Shown here one piece after another: positions 60,378-64,000 of a DNA stretch of 64,000 nucleotides. The translations under genes and the position numbers were made by a program. The notes beneath the pieces were generated by a model. It made no database searches and had not been told where the DNA came from. It saw only the letters and a list, made by a program, of their open reading frames with translations. Position 1 is the stretch's first letter. Every line of letters begins with the position of its first letter. This DNA comes from Streptomyces sp. NBC_01591. GTDB lineage: Bacteria > Actinomycetota > Actinomycetes > Streptomycetales > Streptomycetaceae. The DNA lies in assembly GCF_035918155.1 (NCBI RefSeq), contig NZ_CP109327.1, positions 2,480,001 to 2,544,000 on the forward strand. The letters run 5' to 3'.

Positions 60378-61922
60378 GTGACTGCTCTCACTCTCAGCAC
60401 TGCCGGTGCGGCGACGCTGCGCGCCGACGCACTCGTCGTCGGCGTCGCCAAGGGCGCCAAGGGGCCGGTTCTCGCACCGGGCGCCGAGGCCGTGGACAAG
60501 GCGTTCGACGGAAAGCTCGCCACCGTCCTGGAGGCCCTGGGCGCCGCAGGTGCCGAGGGCGAGGTGACCAAGCTCCCCGCACCCGACGGCCTCAAGGTCC
60601 CGGTCGTCATCGCGGTCGGGCTCGGCGCCGTCCCGGAGAAGGACGAGGCGTACGACGCCGAGGCGCTGCGCAAGGCCGCGGGCTCGGCCGCCCGTGCCCT
60701 GACCGGCTCGAAGAAGGCCGGCTTCGCGCTGCCCGTCGCGTCCACCGAGGACGCCGAGGCGATCGCCGAGGGCGCGCTCCTGGGCGCGTACGCCTTCACC
60801 GCGTACCAGGGCGGCGAGAACAAGCTCGCCCCCAAGGGCAAGAAGAACGGCAACGGCGCGAAGCTGCCGCTCGGTGAGGTCGCCCTGCTCGGCACCAAGC
60901 CGCGCGACAAGGCGTTCAAGGCGGCCGCCGAGCGCGCCGTCGCGCTGGCCGAGGAGATCAACCGCGCCCGCGACCTGATCAACACCCCGCCGAACGACCT
61001 GTACCCCGAGTCCTTCGCCGCCGTGGCCACCGCCGCGGGCAAGGAGCACGGCATCAAGGTGCAGGTCCTCGACGAGAAGGCGCTCGTCAAGGGCGGCTTC
61101 GGCGGTCTGCTGGGCGTCGGCCAGGGCTCGTCCCACGGCCCGCGTCTGGTGAAGCTCGCCTACACGCACCCGAAGGCGGAGAAGACCCTGGCCCTGGTCG
61201 GCAAGGGCATCACCTACGACTCGGGCGGCATCTCGCTGAAGCCGGCCGGCCACAACGAGACGATGAAGTGCGACATGAGCGGCGCCGCCGCCGTGTTCGC
61301 GACCGTCGTCGCGGCCGCCCGCCTCGGCCTCCGGGTCAACGTCACCGGCTGGCTGGCGCTCGCCGAGAACATGCCGTCGGGCAACGCCACCCGCCCCGGT
61401 GACGTGCTCCGCATGTACAGCGGCAAGACCGTCGAGGTGCTCAACACGGACGCCGAGGGCCGGCTCGTCCTCGCCGACGCGCTGACCCGCGCCTCCGAGG
61501 AGAACCCGGACGCGATCGTCGACGTGGCGACCCTGACCGGCGCGATGGTGCTGGCGCTGGGCAACCGCACCTTCGGCATCATGGCGAACGACGACGCCTT
61601 CCGTACCTCCATCCACGAGATCGCCGAGGAGGTCGGCGAGGCCTCCTGGCCGATGCCGCTCCCCGCCGACCTGCGCAAGGGCATGGACTCCCCGACCGCC
61701 GACATCGCCAACATGGGCGAGCGGATGGGCGGCGGCCTGGTGGCCGGTCTGTTCCTGCAGGAGTTCGTGGGCGAGGGCATCGCCTGGGCGCACCTGGACA
61801 TCGCCGGTCCGGCCTTCCACGAGGGTGCACCGTACGGCTACACGCCGAAGGGCGGCACCGGCTCCGCGGTCCGTACGCTCGTCAAGCTGGCCGAGCGCAC
61901 CGCCGCCGGAGACCTCGGCTGA
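60378..61922 (+). CDS. pepA: Leucyl aminopeptidase (M17)
   Basis: 514-residue dinuclear metallo-aminopeptidase that removes N-terminal residues from peptides in the cytosol. Signature motifs are VGKGITYDSGGISLKP (metal-binding Lys and Asp), MKCDMSGAAAV and NTDAEGRLVLADAL. The N-terminal 180 residues form the regulatory macrodomain-like part. GTG 60378 gives VTALTLSTAGAATLR. A hairpin terminator follows within 14 bp of the stop. Confidence 0.95.
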   Translation: MTALTLSTAGAATLRADALVVGVAKGAKGPVLAPGAEAVDKAFDGKLATVLEALGAAGAEGEVTKLPAPDGLKVPVVIAVGLGAVPEKDEAYDAEALRKAAGSAARALTGSKKAGFALPVASTEDAEAIAEGALLGAYAFTAYQGGENKLAPKGKKNGNGAKLPLGEVALLGTKPRDKAFKAAAERAVALAEEINRARDLINTPPNDLYPESFAAVATAAGKEHGIKVQVLDEKALVKGGFGGLLGVGQGSSHGPRLVKLAYTHPKAEKTLALVGKGITYDSGGISLKPAGHNETMKCDMSGAAAVFATVVAAARLGLRVNVTGWLALAENMPSGNATRPGDVLRMYSGKTVEVLNTDAEGRLVLADALTRASEENPDAIVDVATLTGAMVLALGNRTFGIMANDDAFRTSIHEIAEEVGEASWPMPLPADLRKGMDSPTADIANMGERMGGGLVAGLFLQEFVGEGIAWAHLDIAGPAFHEGAPYGYTPKGGTGSAVRTLVKLAERTAAGDLG

Positions 61923-61935
61923 GGCCGCAGCTGTG

Positions 61936-61971
61936 ACGTACGGCCCCGGGCATAGGTCCGGGGCCGTACGT
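61936..61971 (+). terminator. pepA terminator
   Basis: Perfect 14-bp stem ACGTACGGCCCCGG with an 8-nt loop, then TGTTGC. Confidence 0.82.
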
Positions 61972-62053
61972 GTTGCTCCCATGGCATCGCCGCACGGATC
62001 CGGCAGGTTTCGCTCTCGACGAAATCAGTAGGGGTCTACGCAGCGGTAACCCC

Positions 62054-62079
62054 CTGAGACGGATGATCATCCGTCTCAG
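62054..62079. promoter_or_regulatory. 26-bp perfect palindrome upstream of lpdA (candidate operator)
   Basis: Half-site CTGAGACGGATGA followed at once by its exact reverse complement. It has no loop, so it suits a dimeric DNA-binding protein better than a terminator, and it lies about 170 bp upstream of lpdA within a 328-bp intergenic region that otherwise holds only the pepA terminator. Confidence 0.6.
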
Positions 62080-62250
62080 ACCCGGGCCCCGCGTCCCGCC
62101 CACCGTCAACAAGTGCGAAGATGGGTTCTCGGCAGGACAGGGCCCCCACCACAGGGCCGAATGACAAAAGCGGCCGAACACCAGCCGACCGGCCGGTCAC
62201 ACCCCAGCGACGGGGCCCGGCGTACGGCGCACATGCATGGAGGACGTGAC

Positions 62251-63639
62251 GTGGCGAACGACGCCAGCACCGTTTTCGACCTAGTGATCCTCGGCGGTGG
62301 TAGCGGCGGTTACGCCGCGGCCCTGCGCGGAGCGCAGCTGGGCCTGGACGTCGCTCTGATCGAGAAGGGCAAGGTCGGCGGCACCTGCCTGCACAACGGC
62401 TGTATCCCCACGAAGGCCCTGCTGCACGCCGGTGAGATCGCCGACCAGGCGCGCGAGTCCGAGCAGTTCGGTGTCAAGGCCACCTTCGAGGGCATCGACA
62501 TCGACGCCGTCCACAAGTACAAGGACGACGTGATCTCGGGCCTGTACAAGGGTCTGCAGGGTCTCATCGCCTCGCGCAAGGTCACCTACATCGAGGGTGA
62601 GGGACGGCTCTCCTCCCCCACCTCGGTGGATGTGAACGGCCAGCGCGTCCAGGGCCGCCACGTGCTGCTCGCGACCGGCTCCGTGCCGAAGTCGCTGCCG
62701 GGCCTGGAGATCGACGGCAACCGCATCATCTCGTCGGACCACGCGCTGAAGCTGGACCGCGTCCCGAAGTCCGCGATCGTGCTGGGCGGCGGCGTCATCG
62801 GCGTCGAGTTCGCCTCGGCGTGGACGTCCTTCGGCACCGACGTGACGATCATCGAGGGCCTGAAGCACCTCGTCCCGGTCGAGGACGAGAACAGCTCGAA
62901 GCTTCTTGAGCGCGCCTTCCGCAAGCGCGGCATCAAGTTCAACCTCGGTACGTTCTTCCAGAGCGCCGAGTACACGCAGGACGGCGTCCGCGTGACCCTC
63001 GCCGACGGCAAGACCTTCGAGGCAGAGGTGCTGCTGGTCGCCATCGGCCGCGGCCCGGTCTCGCAGGGCCTGGGCTACGAGGAGGCCGGCGTCGCGATGG
63101 ACCGCGGTTACGTCCTCGTCGACGAGTACATGCAGACCAACGTGCCGACCATCTCGGCCGTGGGTGACCTGGCCCCGACGCTCCAGCTCGCGCACGTCGG
63201 CTTCGCCGAGGGCATCCTGGTGGCGGAGCGGCTGGCCGGTCTGAAGACCGTTCCGATCGACTACGACGGTGTGCCGCGGGTGACGTACTGCCACCCCGAG
63301 GTCGCCTCCGTGGGCATCACCGAGGCCAAGGCCAAGGAGCTCTACGGCGCGGACAAGGTCGTCGCTCTGAAGTACAACCTCGCGGGCAACGGCAAGAGCA
63401 AGATCCTCAAGACCGCGGGCGAGATCAAGCTCGTCCAGGTCAAGGACGGTGCCGTGGTCGGCGTCCACATGGTCGGTGACCGTATGGGCGAGCAGGTCGG
63501 CGAAGCCCAGCTGATCTACAACTGGGAGGCGCTGCCCGCCGAGGTCGCGCAGCTCATCCACGCCCACCCGACGCAGAACGAGGCGATGGGCGAGGCGCAC
63601 CTGGCCCTCGCCGGCAAGCCCCTGCACTCCCACGACTGA
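62251..63639 (+). CDS. lpdA: Dihydrolipoyl dehydrogenase (E3)
   Basis: 462-residue flavoprotein E3 that reoxidises dihydrolipoamide of 2-oxoacid dehydrogenase complexes using NAD. FAD loop LVILGGGSGGYAAA, redox disulfide C46/C51 in GGTCLHNGCIPTK, NAD loop VLGGGVIGVEFAS, and the His-Glu pair in HAHPTQNEAMGEA are present. GTG 62251 follows GGAGG. It precedes the E2 gene by 62 bp, so the two are probably co-transcribed. A candidate operator lies upstream. Confidence 0.97.
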   Translation: MANDASTVFDLVILGGGSGGYAAALRGAQLGLDVALIEKGKVGGTCLHNGCIPTKALLHAGEIADQARESEQFGVKATFEGIDIDAVHKYKDDVISGLYKGLQGLIASRKVTYIEGEGRLSSPTSVDVNGQRVQGRHVLLATGSVPKSLPGLEIDGNRIISSDHALKLDRVPKSAIVLGGGVIGVEFASAWTSFGTDVTIIEGLKHLVPVEDENSSKLLERAFRKRGIKFNLGTFFQSAEYTQDGVRVTLADGKTFEAEVLLVAIGRGPVSQGLGYEEAGVAMDRGYVLVDEYMQTNVPTISAVGDLAPTLQLAHVGFAEGILVAERLAGLKTVPIDYDGVPRVTYCHPEVASVGITEAKAKELYGADKVVALKYNLAGNGKSKILKTAGEIKLVQVKDGAVVGVHMVGDRMGEQVGEAQLIYNWEALPAEVAQLIHAHPTQNEAMGEAHLALAGKPLHSHD

Positions 63640-63701
63640 TCCAGTCGACCGGGCGCGACGACCGACCCACTTCCGCACTTTCGTAAGGAGCAACTGAAAC
63701 C

Positions 63702-64000
63702 ATGTCGGTTTCCGTAACCCTTCCGGCGCTCGGCGAGAGCGTCACCGAGGGAACTGTCACCCGCTGGCTGAAGGCCGAGGGCGAGCGCGTCGAGGCCGAC
63801 GAGCCGTTGCTCGAGGTTTCGACCGACAAGGTCGACACCGAGATCCCGGCCCCCGCGGCCGGCATCCTGGCCGCCATCAAGGTCGCCGAGGACGAGACCG
63901 TCGAGGTCGGCGTCGAGCTGGCCATCATCGACGACGGCACGGGTGCACCCGTGGCCGCCGCGGCTCCGGCCGCCGAGCCCGCGGCCGCCCCGGCCCCGGC
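63702..64000 (+). CDS. sucB: 2-oxoglutarate dehydrogenase E2 (dihydrolipoyl succinyltransferase), 5' part
   Basis: First 99 codons of an E2 subunit; the rest lies beyond the window. A lipoyl domain (residues 2-77) carries K43 in [12 protein letters not shown], which is lipoylated, followed by an Ala/Pro-rich linker. ATG 63702 follows AAGGAG. The catalytic domain is not visible, so succinyl- versus acetyltransferase cannot be settled from the sequence; SucB is the more likely reading from the usual Streptomyces lpd-sucB order. Confidence 0.88.
   Translation, partial: MSVSVTLPALGESVTEGTVTRWLKAEGERVEADEPLLEVSTDKVDTEIPAPAAGILAAIKVAEDETVEVGVELAIIDDGTGAPVAAAAPAAEPAAAPAP

Noticed and set aside
1..64000. 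CRISPR array, prophage, insertion sequence, rRNA or biosynthetic gene cluster
   Set aside because: No regular direct repeats, transposase, integrase, phage structural genes, rRNA sequence, or PKS/NRPS genes were seen.

Overview
The window reads as a stretch of actinobacterial chromosome, almost certainly Streptomyces. It has very high GC and strong G/C bias at codon third positions. GTG and TTG starts are common, GGAGG-type ribosome sites are frequent, and several genes look leaderless. No phage, insertion sequence, CRISPR array, rRNA, tRNA or biosynthetic cluster is visible. The gene order matches what I recall of the S. coelicolor SCO2119-SCO2181 region (recalled, not searched), so this is conserved core chromosome.

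Layout. 1-9.1 kb: end of a D-2-hydroxyacid dehydrogenase, a NarL-type two-component pair, PlsC-like acyltransferase, an alpha/beta hydrolase, a nuclease/phosphatase-fold protein, glucokinase glkA with its upstream partner, and an ArsA-like ATPase with a SRPBCC protein. 9.1-22.8 kb: metallophosphoesterase, long-chain acyl-CoA synthetase, PimB'-like and GT87 mannosyltransferases, a zinc-protease lipoprotein, two NlpC/P60 wall hydrolases (one behind a probable c-di-AMP riboswitch), a NYN protein, a rhomboid protease, a stand-alone AsnC ligand domain, and a SufS-like aminotransferase behind a SAM-IV riboswitch. 23-34 kb: trpD and the aerobic respiratory cluster qcrCAB-ctaE and ctaCDF (bc1-aa3 supercomplex), interrupted by a receiver-domain protein and an L,D-transpeptidase. 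34-42 kb: a cysteine desulfurase-TusA fusion, adenosine kinase, ErpA, quinolinate synthase NadA, and an XRE/DUF397 regulatory island. 42-51.7 kb: an HAE1-type RND exporter with a two-component system, PspA/PspAA, a DUF3043-like membrane protein, a methyltransferase and an HtrA-like protease. 51.7-60 kb: late cobalamin genes cobU, cobT and cobS interleaved with a methyltransferase, an MprF-like lysyltransferase-domain protein, a rhomboid-like protein, a membrane protein and a GH114-like lipoprotein. 60-64 kb: pepA, then lpdA and the start of the 2-oxoglutarate dehydrogenase E2 gene.

Functional themes. Respiration (Qcr/Cta) sits beside iron-sulfur and sulfur-transfer functions (ErpA, NadA, two cysteine-desulfurase-like enzymes). 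Envelope maintenance recurs: NlpC/P60, LdT, PspA, HtrA, PlsC, PimB'/GT87 and MprF-like. The best regulatory signals are the SAM-IV aptamer with its promoter, the c-di-AMP-type leader, a 26-bp perfect palindrome upstream of lpdA, an inverted repeat over the ctaE start, and many strong hairpin terminators between convergent genes. No wholly new multi-gene system is evident. The most interesting items are domain fusions and RNA or operator elements.
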